NCBI GenBank assembly: GCA_947567425.1
Contig: CANOLV010000009.1
Span: 1 to 64,000 of the forward strand
Reading direction: 5' to 3'
Origin: an uncultured Porphyromonadaceae bacterium
GTDB taxonomy: Bacteria > Bacteroidota > Bacteroidia > Bacteroidales > Muribaculaceae
DNA length: 64,000 bases
Positions 1 through 11,160 of the stretch are shown piece by piece. The notes under the pieces are model-generated. The model was not told the DNA's origin and ran no database searches. It saw only the letters and a program-made list of their open reading frames with translations. Position 1 is the first letter of the stretch. Every line of letters starts with the position of its first letter. A program made the translations under genes and the position numbers.

Positions 1-125
1 TGAAGGAAGCTAAGGAACTCGTTGACGGTGCTCCCAGCACAGTTAAGGAAGGTCTTGCTAAGGCCGACGCTGAAGGTCTTAAGAAGCAGTTGGAAGAGGC
101 CGGCGCTGAAGTTGAACTTAAATAA
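1..125 (+). CDS. rplL: 50S ribosomal protein L7/L12, C-terminal end (partial)
   Basis: Only the last 40 codons are present, read from base 3 to the TAA at 123-125. The encoded tail, ending in [10 protein letters not shown], is the conserved alpha-helical C-terminal domain of L7/L12, the ribosomal stalk protein that recruits translation factors. Its position directly upstream of rpoB and rpoC is the standard bacterial rplJL-rpoBC arrangement. The 5' part lies outside the window. Confidence 0.95.
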   Translation, partial: KEAKELVDGAPSTVKEGLAKADAEGLKKQLEEAGAEVELK

Positions 126-149
126 TACTGCCTGTTAATCAGGTATATG

Positions 150-187
150 GGTTAAGAATCATTCTTTAGGTGATTCTTAACCTTTTT
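150..187 (+). terminator. Hairpin with T-tract between rplL and rpoB (attenuator-like)
   Basis: GGTTAAGAATCA (150-161) and TGATTCTTAACC (171-182) form a perfect 12-bp stem with a 9-nt loop, followed by TTTTT. No consensus Bacteroidetes promoter is obvious between it and rpoB. It therefore probably acts as a partial terminator that lets some ribosomal-protein transcripts read through into rpoBC. Confidence 0.8.
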
Positions 188-230
188 GTGCTATATTTTA
201 GTCAAGTTCATTCCTTAACGTTTTTTATTA

Positions 231-3200
231 ATGTCAGTTCCATCTAAAAAACCACGTATAAATTTTACATCGGTAAAGAATCCCCTTCCGTATCCCGACT
301 TTTTGGAAGTGCAGCTTAAGTCGTTCCAGGACTTTCTACAGCTCGACACTCCTCCTGAGAAGCGCAATAACGAGGGGCTTTATAAGGTGTTTGCCGAGAA
401 TTTCCCTATTGTGGACACGCGTAATAATTACGTGCTTGAGTTTCTCGACTACTATATCGATCCGCCGCGCTACACCATTGCTGAGTGTCTTGAAAGGGGA
501 TTGACCTATAGTGTGCCGCTTAAGGCTAAATTAAAACTTTACTGTACAGACCCCGATCACGAGGATTTTGAACCGAAAATTCAAGATGTATATCTGGGAT
601 CAATTCCCTACATGACTGCACAGGGCACATTCGTGATTAACGGTGCCGAGCGTGTTGTCGTGTCGCAGCTGCACCGTTCGCCCGGTGTATTTTTCGGTCA
701 GAGCACGCATGCCAATGGAACGAAGCTCTATTCGGCCCGTATCATCCCGTTCAGGGGTTCCTGGATAGAATTCGCTACTGACATTAATAACGTCATGTAT
801 GCCTATATTGATCGTAAGAAGAAGCTCCCCGTGACTACTCTTCTCCGTGCTATAGGCCTTGAAAGCGATAAGGATATCATTGAGATTTTCGGACTTGCTG
901 AAGAAGTCAAAGTCAACCGTACCAACCTTAAGAAGGCTGTCGGCCGTAAGCTGGCCGCACGCGTGCTTAAGACTTGGGTTGAGGACTTCGTCGACGAAGA
1001 TACCGGTGAGGTTGTCTCTATTGAGCGTAATCAGGTCGTGATCGACCGTGAGACTGTTCTCGAGGAGGAGCACATCGACGAGATCATTGATGCCGGAGCG
1101 CAGACCGTGCTCTTGCACAAGGAGGACGCTAACACAAGCGACTACTCGATCATCTTCAACACCCTTCAGAAAGATACAAGTAACTCCGAAAAGGAGGCTA
1201 TACAATATATATACAGGCAGCTGCGCAACGCGGAGCCGCCGGATGATGCATCGGCCCGTGAAGTCATCACTAACCTGTTCTTCTCGGAGAAGCGTTACGA
1301 CCTCGGTGAGGTAGGACGCTACCGCATCAATAAAAAGCTCGGTCTTGGAACTTCGATGGATGTGAAAGTCCTTACCAAGGAGGATATCATCGCCATCATA
1401 AAGTACCTTATCGAGTTGATCAACTCTAAGACTGACGTGGACGATATCGACCACTTGAGCAACCGTCGCGTGCGTACAGTCGGTGAGCAGCTTTATAATC
1501 AGTTTGGCGTGGGTCTTGCCAGAATGTCGCGCACCATACGTGAACGCATGAATGTGCGTGACAATGAGGACTTCACTCCGATTGACCTTATCAATGCGAA
1601 GACTATTTCGTCGGTTATCAACACCTTCTTCGGTACGAACGCACTGTCGCAGTTCATGGACCAGACCAACCCTCTGGCTGAAATGACCCACAAACGCCGT
1701 ATGTCGGCTCTCGGCCCCGGCGGTCTGTCGCGTGAGCGTGCAGGTTTCGAGGTGCGCGACGTGCACTATACCCACTATGGCCGTCTGTGTCCTATCGAGA
1801 CGCCTGAAGGTCCTAACATCGGTCTTATTTCTTCGCTTTGCGTATACGCGAAAATCAACGACCTTGGATTCATTGAGACTCCTTACCGCAAGGTAGACAA
1901 AGAGAATGCCAAGGTCAATATAAATAATGATGAGATTGTCTATCTGACAGCCGAGGTAGAGGAGGGTAAGATAATTGCCCAGGGTAATGCTCCCCTTGCC
2001 GACGACGGTTCGTTTATCCGTGACCGTGTGAAAGCACGTCTCGATGCCGACTTCCCGATTGTCGCTCCTAACGAGGTTGACCTCATGGACGTTTCTCCTA
2101 CACAGATTGCTTCTATCGCCGCATCATTGATTCCGTTCCTTGAACATGACGACGCTAACCGTGCGTTGATGGGATCGAACATGATGCGCCAGGCTGTGCC
2201 TCTGCTTCGTTCAGAAGCGCCTATCGTAGGTACCGGCCTGGAGGGTCAGCTTATACGTGATTCGCGCACTCAAATCACTGCCGAGGGCGACGGTGTCATC
2301 GAATATGTCGATGCAACTGTGATCCGTATACGCTATGACCGTACTGAGGATGAAGAGTTTGTGGCATTTGAGGATGCAGTCAAGGAATATCGCATACCCA
2401 AATTCCGCATGACCAACCAAAGCACCACCATCGACCTCCGTCCTATATGCGAGAAGGGACAGCGTGTGACTGCCGGACAGATTTTGACCGAAGGTTACTC
2501 GACTGAAAACGGTGAGTTGGCGCTCGGACGCAACCTGAAGGTGGCTTTCATGCCATGGAAGGGTTATAACTATGAGGATGCTATCGTGCTCAACGAACGT
2601 GTCGTTCGCGAGGATATCCTGACTTCTGTGCATGTCGACGACTATACGCTCGAAGTACGCGAGACTAAGCGCGGTATGGAAGAGCTTACAAGCGACATCC
2701 CCAATGTCAGCGAGGATGCAACTAAGGATCTTGACGAACGAGGCATAATCCGTGTGGGTGCGCATGTCGCTCCGGGCGACATAATTATCGGTAAGATCAC
2801 GCCTAAGGGTGAATCTGATCCGACACCTGAAGAGAAGTTGCTTCGTGCTATCTTCGGCGACAAGGCCGGTGATGTAAAGGATGCGTCTTTGAAGGCTACC
2901 CCCTCTTTGAAGGGTGTGGTTATCGGCACCAACCTGTTCTCTCGCGCGGCTAAGAAAAAGAAGACCAAGAGCGCAAATGCCCAGCTCCCCAAACTTGACG
3001 AGGAGTATGAGGAAAAGCAGGCTCAGCTTCTTGACGTGCTCGTCGACAAGTTGATGGTGCTGACGTCCGACAAGCCTTCGCAGGGCGTTAAGGACTTCCT
3101 CGGAGCTGATATTATCGCCAAGGGAGCCGATTTCACTCCGGGTGCGTTGCGCGGCATCAACTACGACACTGTAAATCTGTCAAAGTGGACGGCCGACGAC

Positions 3201-4049
3201 CATGCAAATGAACTCATCCGCTCAACTATCGTCAATTACCTGCGCAAGTATAAGGAAATAGATGCCGAACTTCGCCGCAAGAAATTCGACATTTCCATAG
3301 GCGACGACCTGCCTTCTGGAATAATGCAGATGGCTAAGGTCTACATCGCCAAGAAGCGTAAGATAAGCGTCGGCGACAAGATGGCCGGACGTCACGGTAA
3401 CAAGGGTATCGTGTCGCGTATCGTCCGTCAGGAGGATATGCCGTTCCTTGCCGACGGTACTCCGGTCGACATTGTCCTCAACCCGCTCGGTGTGCCTTCG
3501 CGTATGAACCTCGGACAGATCTTCGAGACTGTGCTTGGTTGGTCCGGAGCCATACTTGGAGAAAAGTTTGCTACTCCTATTTTTGACGGAGCAAGTCTTG
3601 ACGACCTTAACAACTGGACTGACAAGGCCGGATTGCCGCGCTACGGTAAGACTTATCTTTACGACGGAGGCACCGGTGAACGTTTTGACCAGCCTGCCAC
3701 TGTAGGCATCATCTACATGCTTAAGCTCGGCCACATGGTCGAGGACAAGATGCATGCACGAAGCATCGGTCCGTACTCGCTCATCACCCAGCAGCCTCTT
3801 GGAGGTAAGGCTCAGTTCGGTGGACAGCGTTTCGGAGAGATGGAAGTATGGGCGCTGGAAGCTTTCGGCGCATCACACATCCTTCAGGAGATCCTGACCA
3901 TCAAGAGTGACGATGTCAACGGCCGCAGCAAGGCTTATGAGTCGATTGTCAAGGGCGATCCGATGCCTACACCGGGTATCCCCGAATCTCTCAACGTGCT
4001 TCTGCACGAGTTGCGCGGTCTCGGACTCAGCATCAACCTTGAGCAATAA
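231..4049 (+). CDS. rpoB: DNA-directed RNA polymerase subunit beta
   Basis: This encodes the 1272-residue beta subunit of RNA polymerase, which with beta-prime forms the catalytic cleft and carries the rifampicin pocket. Family motifs are clear: an N-terminal segment with KKPRINF and [11 protein letters not shown], the central [24 protein letters not shown] stretch (written here only as landmark fragments [11 protein letters not shown] and HYTHYGR) near residues 495-520, and the C-terminal [20 protein letters not shown] clamp region. Length matches Bacteroidetes RpoB. The ATG at 231 follows an AT-rich leader without an obvious Shine-Dalgarno, which is usual for the phylum. It lies 105 bp after rplL and 33 bp before rpoC and is presumably cotranscribed with both. 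No disruption was seen. Confidence 0.99.
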   Translation: MSVPSKKPRINFTSVKNPLPYPDFLEVQLKSFQDFLQLDTPPEKRNNEGLYKVFAENFPIVDTRNNYVLEFLDYYIDPPRYTIAECLERGLTYSVPLKAKLKLYCTDPDHEDFEPKIQDVYLGSIPYMTAQGTFVINGAERVVVSQLHRSPGVFFGQSTHANGTKLYSARIIPFRGSWIEFATDINNVMYAYIDRKKKLPVTTLLRAIGLESDKDIIEIFGLAEEVKVNRTNLKKAVGRKLAARVLKTWVEDFVDEDTGEVVSIERNQVVIDRETVLEEEHIDEIIDAGAQTVLLHKEDANTSDYSIIFNTLQKDTSNSEKEAIQYIYRQLRNAEPPDDASAREVITNLFFSEKRYDLGEVGRYRINKKLGLGTSMDVKVLTKEDIIAIIKYLIELINSKTDVDDIDHLSNRRVRTVGEQLYNQFGVGLARMSRTIRERMNVRDNEDFTPIDLINAKTISSVINTFFGTNALSQFMDQTNPLAEMTHKRRMSALGPGGLSRERAGFEVRDVHYTHYGRLCPIETPEGPNIGLISSLCVYAKINDLGFIETPYRKVDKENAKVNINNDEIVYLTAEVEEGKIIAQGNAPLADDGSFIRDRVKARLDADFPIVAPNEVDLMDVSPTQIASIAASLIPFLEHDDANRALMGSNMMRQAVPLLRSEAPIVGTGLEGQLIRDSRTQITAEGDGVIEYVDATVIRIRYDRTEDEEFVAFEDAVKEYRIPKFRMTNQSTTIDLRPICEKGQRVTAGQILTEGYSTENGELALGRNLKVAFMPWKGYNYEDAIVLNERVVREDILTSVHVDDYTLEVRETKRGMEELTSDIPNVSEDATKDLDERGIIRVGAHVAPGDIIIGKITPKGESDPTPEEKLLRAIFGDKAGDVKDASLKATPSLKGVVIGTNLFSRAAKKKKTKSANAQLPKLDEEYEEKQAQLLDVLVDKLMVLTSDKPSQGVKDFLGADIIAKGADFTPGALRGINYDTVNLSKWTADDHANELIRSTIVNYLRKYKEIDAELRRKKFDISIGDDLPSGIMQMAKVYIAKKRKISVGDKMAGRHGNKGIVSRIVRQEDMPFLADGTPVDIVLNPLGVPSRMNLGQIFETVLGWSGAILGEKFATPIFDGASLDDLNNWTDKAGLPRYGKTYLYDGGTGERFDQPATVGIIYMLKLGHMVEDKMHARSIGPYSLITQQPLGGKAQFGGQRFGEMEVWALEAFGASHILQEILTIKSDDVNGRSKAYESIVKGDPMPTPGIPESLNVLLHELRGLGLSINLEQ

Positions 4050-4082
4050 TATATTTACAGATAAGAAAGGAATAACTTAAAT

Positions 4083-7000
4083 ATGGCTTTTAGAAAAGAC
4101 AATAAATCAAAAACCGGATTTTCAAAGATTTCCATCGGGCTTGCTTCGCCCGAGGAAATCCTTGAGAAGTCAAGCGGTGAGGTATTGAAGCCCGAAACCA
4201 TCAATTACCGCACTTACAAGCCTGAACGCGACGGTCTGTTCTGCGAAAAGATATTCGGCCCGGTAAAGGACTATGAATGTCACTGCGGAAAGTACAAGCG
4301 TATCCGTTACAAGGGTATCGTCTGCGACAGGTGCGGTGTCATGGTCACTGAAAAGAAAGTGCGCCGTGAACGTATGGGTCACATAAAGCTCGTCGTGCCC
4401 GTCGCCCACATTTGGTATTTCCGTTCGTTGCCCAACAAGATTGGATATCTCCTCGGTCTTCCCTCTAAAAAACTCGATGCTGTCATATATTACGAACGCT
4501 ACGTCGTGATACAGCCCGGTGTGGCCGAGGGTGTTCAGGAGCTCGACCTTCTTACTGAAGAGGAATATTTCGACATATTGGATAAGTTGCCTAAGGATAA
4601 TCAGCTTCTCGACGATTCCGATCCCAACAAGTTCATCGCTAAGATGGGTGCGGAAGCCGTTTATGATCTGTTGATACGCCTTGACCTCGACTCGTTGTCG
4701 TATGAATTGCGTCACCGTGCAAACACCGACGGTTCGCAGCAGCGCAAGAACGAGGCCCTTAAGCGTCTGCAGATTGTCGAGTCATTCCGTGCGTCGCGCC
4801 ACCGCAACAAGCCCGAATGGATGATTCTGCAGGCTGTGCCCGTCATCCCGCCCGAACTCCGTCCGCTTGTTCCCCTCGATGGTGGACGTTTCGCCACATC
4901 CGACCTTAACGACCTTTACCGTCGTGTCATCATACGTAACAACCGTCTGAAGCGTCTTATCGAGATCAAGGCTCCTGAAGTCATTCTCCGCAATGAGAAG
5001 CGTATGCTTCAGGAGGCTGTCGATTCGCTCCTTGACAACTCCCGCAAGTCGTCGGCTGTCAAGACCGAGGCAAACCGTCCTCTTAAGTCTCTGTCCGACT
5101 CTCTTAAAGGTAAGCAGGGACGTTTCCGTCAGAACCTTCTCGGTAAGCGTGTCGACTATTCTGCCCGTTCGGTTATCGTCGTGGGTCCGGAACTTAAGAT
5201 GCACGAGTGCGGTATTCCTAAGAACATGGCCGCCGAGCTTTACAAGCCGTTCATCATCCGCAAGCTCATTGAGCGCGGTATCGTGAAGACTGTTAAGTCG
5301 GCAAAGAAGATCGTCGATCGCAAGGAACCAGTGGTTTGGGACATCCTTGAACATGTTATGAAGGGTCATCCGGTGCTTCTCAACCGTGCACCGACACTGC
5401 ACCGTCTGGGTATTCAGGCATTCCAGCCCAAGATGATCGAGGGCAAGGCTATCCAGTTGCATCCGTTGGCATGTACGGCATTCAACGCCGACTTCGACGG
5501 TGACCAGATGGCTGTCCACCTCCCGCTCGGCAACGAGGCTGTGCTGGAGGCTCAGATGCTCATGCTTGGTGCCCACAACATCCTCAACCCTGCCAACGGT
5601 GCTCCTATCACCGTGCCTTCGCAGGACATGGTGCTTGGTCTTTACTACATCACCAAGCTCCGTCCGGGCGACAAGGGCGAGGGACATAAGTTCTATGGCC
5701 CTGAGGAAGCTGAAATTGCATACAATGAAGGCCGTGTCACTCTCCACGCTCCCATTACGGTGATGGTGGACGATGTTGACGAAAACGGCAATCCTATAAA
5801 GCACCTTGTTGAAAACACTTCTGTCGGACGTATACTCGTCAATCAGTATGTGCCGAAGGAGATCGGTTATGTCAATCAGATTCTTTCCAAGAAATCGCTC
5901 CGCGACATCATCGGTAAGGTTATCAACACCTGTGGTGTGACCCGTTCGGCACAGTTCCTTGACGACATCAAGAACCTCGGTTACTACATGGCGTTCAAGG
6001 GTGGTCTGTCGTTCAACCTCGGCGACGTGCTTATTCCGGCTGAAAAGGAACAGCTCGTGGCTGAAGGTAACGAACAGGTACAGGAAGTCCTCAACAACTA
6101 TGCGATGGGCTTTATCACCAACAACGAACGCTACAATCAGATCATCGATATCTGGACTCATGTCAACAGCCGCTTGACCGACACGCTGATGAAGCAGATG
6201 ACCGAGGCCAACCAAGGTTTCAACTCTGTATTTATGATGCTTGATTCAGGTGCCCGTGGTTCTAAGGACCAGATTCGTCAGCTCGCCGGTATGCGTGGTC
6301 TTATGGCCAAGCCCCAGAAAGCCGGTGCGGAAGGCGGTCAGATTATCGAGAACCCGATTCTTGCCAACTTCAAGGAGGGTCTGTCGGTGTTGGAGTACTT
6401 TATCTCTACCCACGGTGCCCGTAAGGGTCTTGCCGATACCGCTTTGAAGACCGCCGACGCCGGTTATCTTACCCGTCGTCTTGTCGACGTGGCCCACGAC
6501 GTGATTATCCACGAAGAGGACTGCGGAACATTGCGCGGACTCGTATGTACCGAAATCAAGAACAACGAAGAGGTCGTGGCATCGTTGGCCGAGCGCATTC
6601 TGGGCCGCGTGTCCGTACACGACGTCGTTGATCCTATATCCGGAGAGATCATCGTAGCTTCAGGCGAGGAGATCGACGAAGTAGCCGCCAAGCGCATCAA
6701 CGATTCTCCCATTGAATCTGTCGAGATCCGTTCAGTGCTCACTTGCGAGTCGAAGAAGGGTGTCTGCGCCAAATGCTACGGCCGCAACCTCTCCAACAAC
6801 CGTCTTGTGCAGAAGGGTGAGGCTGTCGGCGTGATCGCGGCTCAGTCGATTGGTGAGCCTGGTACCCAGCTTACGCTCCGTACATTCCACGTCGGTGGTG
6901 TGGCCTCCAACATTGCGGCCGTATCCACCATCACTTCTCGATATGAAGGTGTCCTCGAAATCGAAGAACTCCGCACTGTGGCTACTGATGAAGTCGGCCC

Positions 7001-8384
7001 CAACGGCGAACCTGTCAACGTGGTTATCGGTCGTCTGGCCGAAATGCGCATCATCGACCCCAACACGAAGATGATGCTGACCAACGCCAACATACCTTAT
7101 GGTTCGAAGCTTTACTTCGGCAATGGCGCTACAGTCAAGAAGGGCGACGTAATCTGCGAATGGGACCCGTTCAACGCAGTCATCATCTCGGAAGTTGCCG
7201 GACGTATCGAATTCCAGAATCTCGTCGACAACGTCACATACCGCGTCGATTACGACGAGCAGACCGGTCTTGAAGATAAGATTATAATCGAATCCAAGGA
7301 TCGTACGCGTGTCCCCGAGGCCAACATCGTTGATGCCAACGGTCAGGTGCTCAAGACCTACGCGCTTCCTGTGGGTGCACACCTCATGGTCGAGGACGGC
7401 GCTCAGCTCAAGACTGGCGATGTCCTTGTCAAGATACCCCGTTCTGCCGGTAATGCCGGTGACATCACCGGTGGTCTGCCCCGTGTCACGGAGCTGTTCG
7501 AAGCCCGCAACCCGTCAAATCCCGCCATCGTGTCGGAAATCGACGGCGAGGTTAAGTTCGGCAAGGTTAAGCGAGGCAACCGCGAGATCTCTGTCACTTC
7601 CAAGCTCGGTGAGATCAAGAAGTATCTTGTTCCGCTGTCGAAGCAGATCCTTGTTCAGGAGAATGACTATGTGCGTGCCGGAACTCCGTTGTCCGACGGT
7701 GCCATAACTCCTGCCGACATCCTTAACATCATGGGTCCGACTGCAGTTCAGGAATATATCGTCAACGAGGTTCAGGACGTTTACCGTATGCAGGGTGTGA
7801 AGATCAATGACAAGCACTTTGAAGTGATCGTACGCCAGATGATGCGTAAGGTCAACATCCTCGATCCGGGTGACACTTGCTTCCTTGAGCAGCAGATTGT
7901 CGACAAGCGCGAATTTATGGAGGAGAACGACCGCATCTGGGGCAAGAAGGTTGTTGTCGACGCAGGCGACAGTGAGAATGTCAAGCCCGGTCAGATCATC
8001 ACTGCCCGTAAGCTCCGCGACGAGAACTCTGCGCTTAAGCGCCGCGACCTTAAGACGGTCACTGTGCGTGATGCCGTTCCCGCCACTTCCGAGCAGATTC
8101 TCCAGGGTATCACACGTGCCGCCCTCCAGACATCGAGCTTCATGTCGGCCGCTTCGTTCCAGGAGACCACCAAAGTGCTCAATGAGGCCGCCATCAATGG
8201 TAAGGTCGACACCCTCGAGGGTATGAAGGAGAATGTGATCTGCGGTCATCTGATACCTGCCGGTACGGGTCTTCGCGAGTACAGTGCTCTTGTCGTAGCC
8301 GGAAAGGACGACATAGACACCGTGTTCGACAAGGATCGCGATGCGGTTGAGATCATGGACGTAGCCCACGAAGAAGTGAAGTAA
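4083..8384 (+). CDS. rpoC: DNA-directed RNA polymerase subunit beta-prime
   Basis: This is the 1433-residue beta-prime subunit. The N-terminal zinc-binding cysteines are present (CHCGKYK then CDRCG, about residues 66-84). The universal active-site Mg2+ motif NADFDGDQM lies at about residues 468-476. The second zinc cluster ([13 protein letters not shown]) is near residue 885, and the bridge/trigger region [16 protein letters not shown] near residues 921-936. The C-terminus ends with the expected IPAGTG segment. It starts 33 bp after rpoB, so the two are an operon, and a strong terminator follows at 8410-8445. This is an intact housekeeping gene. Confidence 0.99.
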   Translation: MAFRKDNKSKTGFSKISIGLASPEEILEKSSGEVLKPETINYRTYKPERDGLFCEKIFGPVKDYECHCGKYKRIRYKGIVCDRCGVMVTEKKVRRERMGHIKLVVPVAHIWYFRSLPNKIGYLLGLPSKKLDAVIYYERYVVIQPGVAEGVQELDLLTEEEYFDILDKLPKDNQLLDDSDPNKFIAKMGAEAVYDLLIRLDLDSLSYELRHRANTDGSQQRKNEALKRLQIVESFRASRHRNKPEWMILQAVPVIPPELRPLVPLDGGRFATSDLNDLYRRVIIRNNRLKRLIEIKAPEVILRNEKRMLQEAVDSLLDNSRKSSAVKTEANRPLKSLSDSLKGKQGRFRQNLLGKRVDYSARSVIVVGPELKMHECGIPKNMAAELYKPFIIRKLIERGIVKTVKSAKKIVDRKEPVVWDILEHVMKGHPVLLNRAPTLHRLGIQAFQPKMIEGKAIQLHPLACTAFNADFDGDQMAVHLPLGNEAVLEAQMLMLGAHNILNPANGAPITVPSQDMVLGLYYITKLRPGDKGEGHKFYGPEEAEIAYNEGRVTLHAPITVMVDDVDENGNPIKHLVENTSVGRILVNQYVPKEIGYVNQILSKKSLRDIIGKVINTCGVTRSAQFLDDIKNLGYYMAFKGGLSFNLGDVLIPAEKEQLVAEGNEQVQEVLNNYAMGFITNNERYNQIIDIWTHVNSRLTDTLMKQMTEANQGFNSVFMMLDSGARGSKDQIRQLAGMRGLMAKPQKAGAEGGQIIENPILANFKEGLSVLEYFISTHGARKGLADTALKTADAGYLTRRLVDVAHDVIIHEEDCGTLRGLVCTEIKNNEEVVASLAERILGRVSVHDVVDPISGEIIVASGEEIDEVAAKRINDSPIESVEIRSVLTCESKKGVCAKCYGRNLSNNRLVQKGEAVGVIAAQSIGEPGTQLTLRTFHVGGVASNIAAVSTITSRYEGVLEIEELRTVATDEVGPNGEPVNVVIGRLAEMRIIDPNTKMMLTNANIPYGSKLYFGNGATVKKGDVICEWDPFNAVIISEVAGRIEFQNLVDNVTYRVDYDEQTGLEDKIIIESKDRTRVPEANIVDANGQVLKTYALPVGAHLMVEDGAQLKTGDVLVKIPRSAGNAGDITGGLPRVTELFEARNPSNPAIVSEIDGEVKFGKVKRGNREISVTSKLGEIKKYLVPLSKQILVQENDYVRAGTPLSDGAITPADILNIMGPTAVQEYIVNEVQDVYRMQGVKINDKHFEVIVRQMMRKVNILDPGDTCFLEQQIVDKREFMEENDRIWGKKVVVDAGDSENVKPGQIITARKLRDENSALKRRDLKTVTVRDAVPATSEQILQGITRAALQTSSFMSAASFQETTKVLNEAAINGKVDTLEGMKENVICGHLIPAGTGLREYSALVVAGKDDIDTVFDKDRDAVEIMDVAHEEVK

Positions 8385-8409
8385 ATCCGAAAATATTATA
8401 TCCTATATA

Positions 8410-8445
8410 AAGCATGGAGCCGACTGTCGGTTCCATGCTTTTTTT
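8410..8445 (+). terminator. Rho-independent terminator of rpoBC
   Basis: AGCATGGAGCCGAC (8411-8424) pairs with GTCGGTTCCATGCT (8426-8439) with one G-U pair, followed by a run of T. It begins 26 bp after the rpoC stop and ends the ribosomal/RNA polymerase operon. Confidence 0.9.
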
Positions 8446-8530
8446 GTTACTATTGATTGGATAATCATAAATCTTGTCAAAGCATAGACAATAAAATATT
8501 GAGTATCGACGTTTATCGGAAATATTTGAG

Positions 8531-8538
8531 TAACTTTG
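8531..8538 (+). promoter_or_regulatory. Candidate -7 box for the sulfatase/PAP2 pair
   Basis: TAACTTTG matches the Bacteroidetes -7 consensus TAnnTTTG and lies 28 bp before the ATG at 8567. No good TTTG is found at the -33 spacing, so the assignment is moderate. Confidence 0.5.
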
Positions 8539-8566
8539 TGGATGTATCTATCGTATTTTTAGGCTG

Positions 8567-10459
8567 ATGAAGCGCAGAGTAGCAATAATAGTAAGCACAT
8601 ATATAATATTCCTTCTCATATTCGTCCTTCAAAAACCGTTGTTCATGTTTGCCACGGTGTGCAATTGGACGATCTACGACGGTGTACCCTTTTCGCAGTG
8701 GCTGCAGGTGGCATGGCACGGGCTTCCTCTCGACCTTTCGCTTGCTGGCTATCTGACGGCTATACCGGCGTTGCTGACTGTCGCTACGGTGTGGACGGTG
8801 TCGCGTGTAGTCCGGCGTATGATGTCGTGGTATTTCTGGGTGGTCAGTTTCCTGATGGCCTTTGTATTTGTTCTTGATACGGGGCTTTATCCATATTGGG
8901 GATTTAAGCTCGACACCACTCCGTTCTTCTACTTCTTCACATCGCCGGCCGATGCCATGGCCAGTGTGTCGCTACCCGTGGTGATGCTCGCAGTGGTTAT
9001 GATAAGCTTTTTTACGGTGTTCTACTACTATATGCTGTGGCTTATGCCCCTTAAGCTTGCCCGTCTGCGGAGCGCCGACCGCATATTGAATCCCGTTCCG
9101 GCCACGGTGGTCATGCTTTTGTTGACCGGATTGCTTTTTATCCCGATCAGAGGCGGTTTCACGGTGTCGACGATGAATGTGGGCAAAGTGTATTTCAGTC
9201 CGAACCCCGCGCTTAACCATGCGGCCACAAATCCGATGTTCAGCCTTATGGAGTCGTTGGCCAGACGCAATGACTTTGTCGACCGCTACAGATTCATGGA
9301 CGATGTGGATGCGTCGTGGACATTCAGTCAGATGACCGATCCTTCGGCTACGGGTTCTACCGTGGAAGCGGCCGATTCTTTGGTTTCCGACACGATTCCG
9401 CAGCTGTTGAACACGTCGCGCCCCGACATCCTGTTCATAATCCTTGAGAGCTTTTCCAACCATCTTATGGGAGAGTTGGGCGGTGATGCTCCGGTGGCTG
9501 TCTGTCTCGACAGCCTGAGCCGGGAGGGTGTGCTGTTCACCAACTTCTTTGCCAACAGTTTCCGCACCGACCGCGGCCTCGTGTCCATTCTGAGCGGATA
9601 TCCGGCACAGCCTACCACGAGCATAATGAAGTATCCCCGCAAGACACAGAATCTTCCTTCCATAGCGAAGAGCCTGAAGGGTGCCGGCTACGACACCCGA
9701 TATTACTATGGAGGCGATGCCGACTTCACCAACATGCGTTCATATCTTGTCTCCGCCGGATTCGACACCATCGTTTCTGATGTCGATTTTCCGGTCAAGG
9801 ACCGTTTGAGCAAATGGGGTGTGCATGACCATCTGGTGTTCTCCCGCTTGCTGTCCGACATTAAGTCCGACACTTTGCGCCATGGTGCGTTGCCGCGCTA
9901 CACTGTGCTTCAGACCTCAAGCAGCCATGAGCCGTTTGAGGTCCCTTACGCCAAGCTGGACAATCCGAGGCTCAACGCGTTCGCCTATACCGACAGCTGT
10001 GTCGGAGCTTTTGTCGACGAGTTCCGCAAGCTTCCGCAGTGGGACAGCACGCTGATCGTGCTCGTTCCCGACCATCTCGGAGCATATCCCGAGGGCATAA
10101 GCAACTTTACGGTCGACCGTTACCGCATCCCGCTGATCCTTGCCGGAGGCGCCGTCAAGAGTCCCGTGTGTGTCGATACCTACGGTTCGCAGCACGACCT
10201 TGCCGCCACGTTGCTCGGCCAGCTCGGACTTTCCCACTTCGACTTCCGGTTCAGCAAGGACATGCTTGATCCGCGCTCTCCCCACTTTGCATTCTTCACA
10301 GTTCCTGATGCATTCGGTCTTGTCGATGAGGAGAATGCTCTGATCTACGACTGTCAGGCCGGTACCCCGGTTGTCGACGAAGGCCCGGATCCGGGCAGGA
10401 ACCTTGAGCGGGGCAAAGCCTACCTCCAGAAACTTTATGACGATATTTCCAACAGATAA
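8567..10459 (+). CDS. LTA synthase-like membrane sulfatase-fold phosphotransferase
   Basis: This 630-residue protein has an N-terminal block of about five hydrophobic helices (residues 5 to about 215) and a periplasmic alkaline-phosphatase/sulfatase-fold domain from about residue 285 (PDILFIILESF). The conserved Glu of that motif and the nucleophilic Thr in FRTDRGL (about residue 334) are visible. Later metal-ligand segments include SSHEPF and PDHLGAYP. This is the architecture of lipoteichoic acid synthase relatives. In Gram-negative Bacteroidetes, which lack LTA, members probably transfer phosphoglycerol or phosphoethanolamine groups from phospholipid to envelope glycans; the substrate here is inferred only. 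It is followed 17 bp later by a PAP2 phosphatase, consistent with recycling of lipid products. A -7 box lies just upstream. Confidence 0.85.
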   Translation: MKRRVAIIVSTYIIFLLIFVLQKPLFMFATVCNWTIYDGVPFSQWLQVAWHGLPLDLSLAGYLTAIPALLTVATVWTVSRVVRRMMSWYFWVVSFLMAFVFVLDTGLYPYWGFKLDTTPFFYFFTSPADAMASVSLPVVMLAVVMISFFTVFYYYMLWLMPLKLARLRSADRILNPVPATVVMLLLTGLLFIPIRGGFTVSTMNVGKVYFSPNPALNHAATNPMFSLMESLARRNDFVDRYRFMDDVDASWTFSQMTDPSATGSTVEAADSLVSDTIPQLLNTSRPDILFIILESFSNHLMGELGGDAPVAVCLDSLSREGVLFTNFFANSFRTDRGLVSILSGYPAQPTTSIMKYPRKTQNLPSIAKSLKGAGYDTRYYYGGDADFTNMRSYLVSAGFDTIVSDVDFPVKDRLSKWGVHDHLVFSRLLSDIKSDTLRHGALPRYTVLQTSSSHEPFEVPYAKLDNPRLNAFAYTDSCVGAFVDEFRKLPQWDSTLIVLVPDHLGAYPEGISNFTVDRYRIPLILAGGAVKSPVCVDTYGSQHDLAATLLGQLGLSHFDFRFSKDMLDPRSPHFAFFTVPDAFGLVDEENALIYDCQAGTPVVDEGPDPGRNLERGKAYLQKLYDDISNR

Positions 10460-10476
10460 ACAGCTTTATACCAGAT

Positions 10477-11160
10477 ATGATTCTTACTATGATTAACGCT
10501 CTTCAGGGAGCTATCGACATGGACACCAGTGTGTTTCTCTTCTTCAACGGTGCCCACAACGGTTTTTTCGACCATTTTATGAAAGCCTATAGCGGCAAGT
10601 GGATATGGGTGCCTCTCTATGCCACGCTGCTCTACGTGATGATCCGCAATTTTTCCATCAAGCAGACCATACTGTGTGTCATCGGTCTGTCGCTGACCAT
10701 AGCCTTTGCCGACCAGATATGCGCCACGTTCATCAGGCCGTTCGTCGAACGTCTGAGGCCGGCCAACCTTGACAATCCGATATCTCCGATGGTGCATATC
10801 GTGGGCAACTACCGTGGTGGCAGCTACGGCTTCCCGTCGTGCCATGCCGCCAATACGTTCGGCCTTGCATTCTTCATCTTTTTCCTCTTCAAGCGCTATT
10901 GGCTCACAGTGTTCATCATGGGGTGGGCGGCTCTGACCTGCTATTCCCGCATATACCTCGGGGTACACTATCCCGGCGACCTCCTTGCAGGCATGCTTGT
11001 CGGGTTTGTAGGCGCTTCGATCATGTATTTCCTATTTACGAGAATCGGCCGCTATCAGCGCGCCGAGCGCATCCACCACGTCTATTCACCGATTCTGACT
11101 GGCATGCTCACCATCGTGGGCATAATGGTCTATTCGGCCCACGCCTATTTCCTCAGTTGA
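10477..11160 (+). CDS. PAP2-family membrane phosphatase
   Basis: This 227-residue integral membrane protein carries the three PAP2 motifs: RPFVERLRP (about residues 87-95, the KxxxxxxRP position), PSCHAANT (about 119-126, the PSGH position with Cys for Gly), and SRIYLGVHYPGD (about 157-168, SRxxxxxHxxxD). The catalytic His and Asp are all present. Such enzymes remove phosphate from lipid phosphates such as undecaprenyl pyrophosphate or phosphatidate on the periplasmic face. The start may be the ATG at 10489 instead. It sits 17 bp after the sulfatase gene, suggesting cotranscription, and its last 8 bp overlap the convergent lipoprotein gene. Confidence 0.9.
   Translation: MILTMINALQGAIDMDTSVFLFFNGAHNGFFDHFMKAYSGKWIWVPLYATLLYVMIRNFSIKQTILCVIGLSLTIAFADQICATFIRPFVERLRPANLDNPISPMVHIVGNYRGGSYGFPSCHAANTFGLAFFIFFLFKRYWLTVFIMGWAALTCYSRIYLGVHYPGDLLAGMLVGFVGASIMYFLFTRIGRYQRAERIHHVYSPILTGMLTIVGIMVYSAHAYFLS

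Noticed and set aside
600-1775. Long minus-strand frame opposite rpoB
   Set aside because: It mirrors the codon pattern of the conserved plus-strand rpoB and has no family resemblance.
4782-6215. 477-codon minus-strand frame opposite rpoC
   Set aside because: Shadow of the GC-biased third positions of rpoC; no start context, no recognisable domain.
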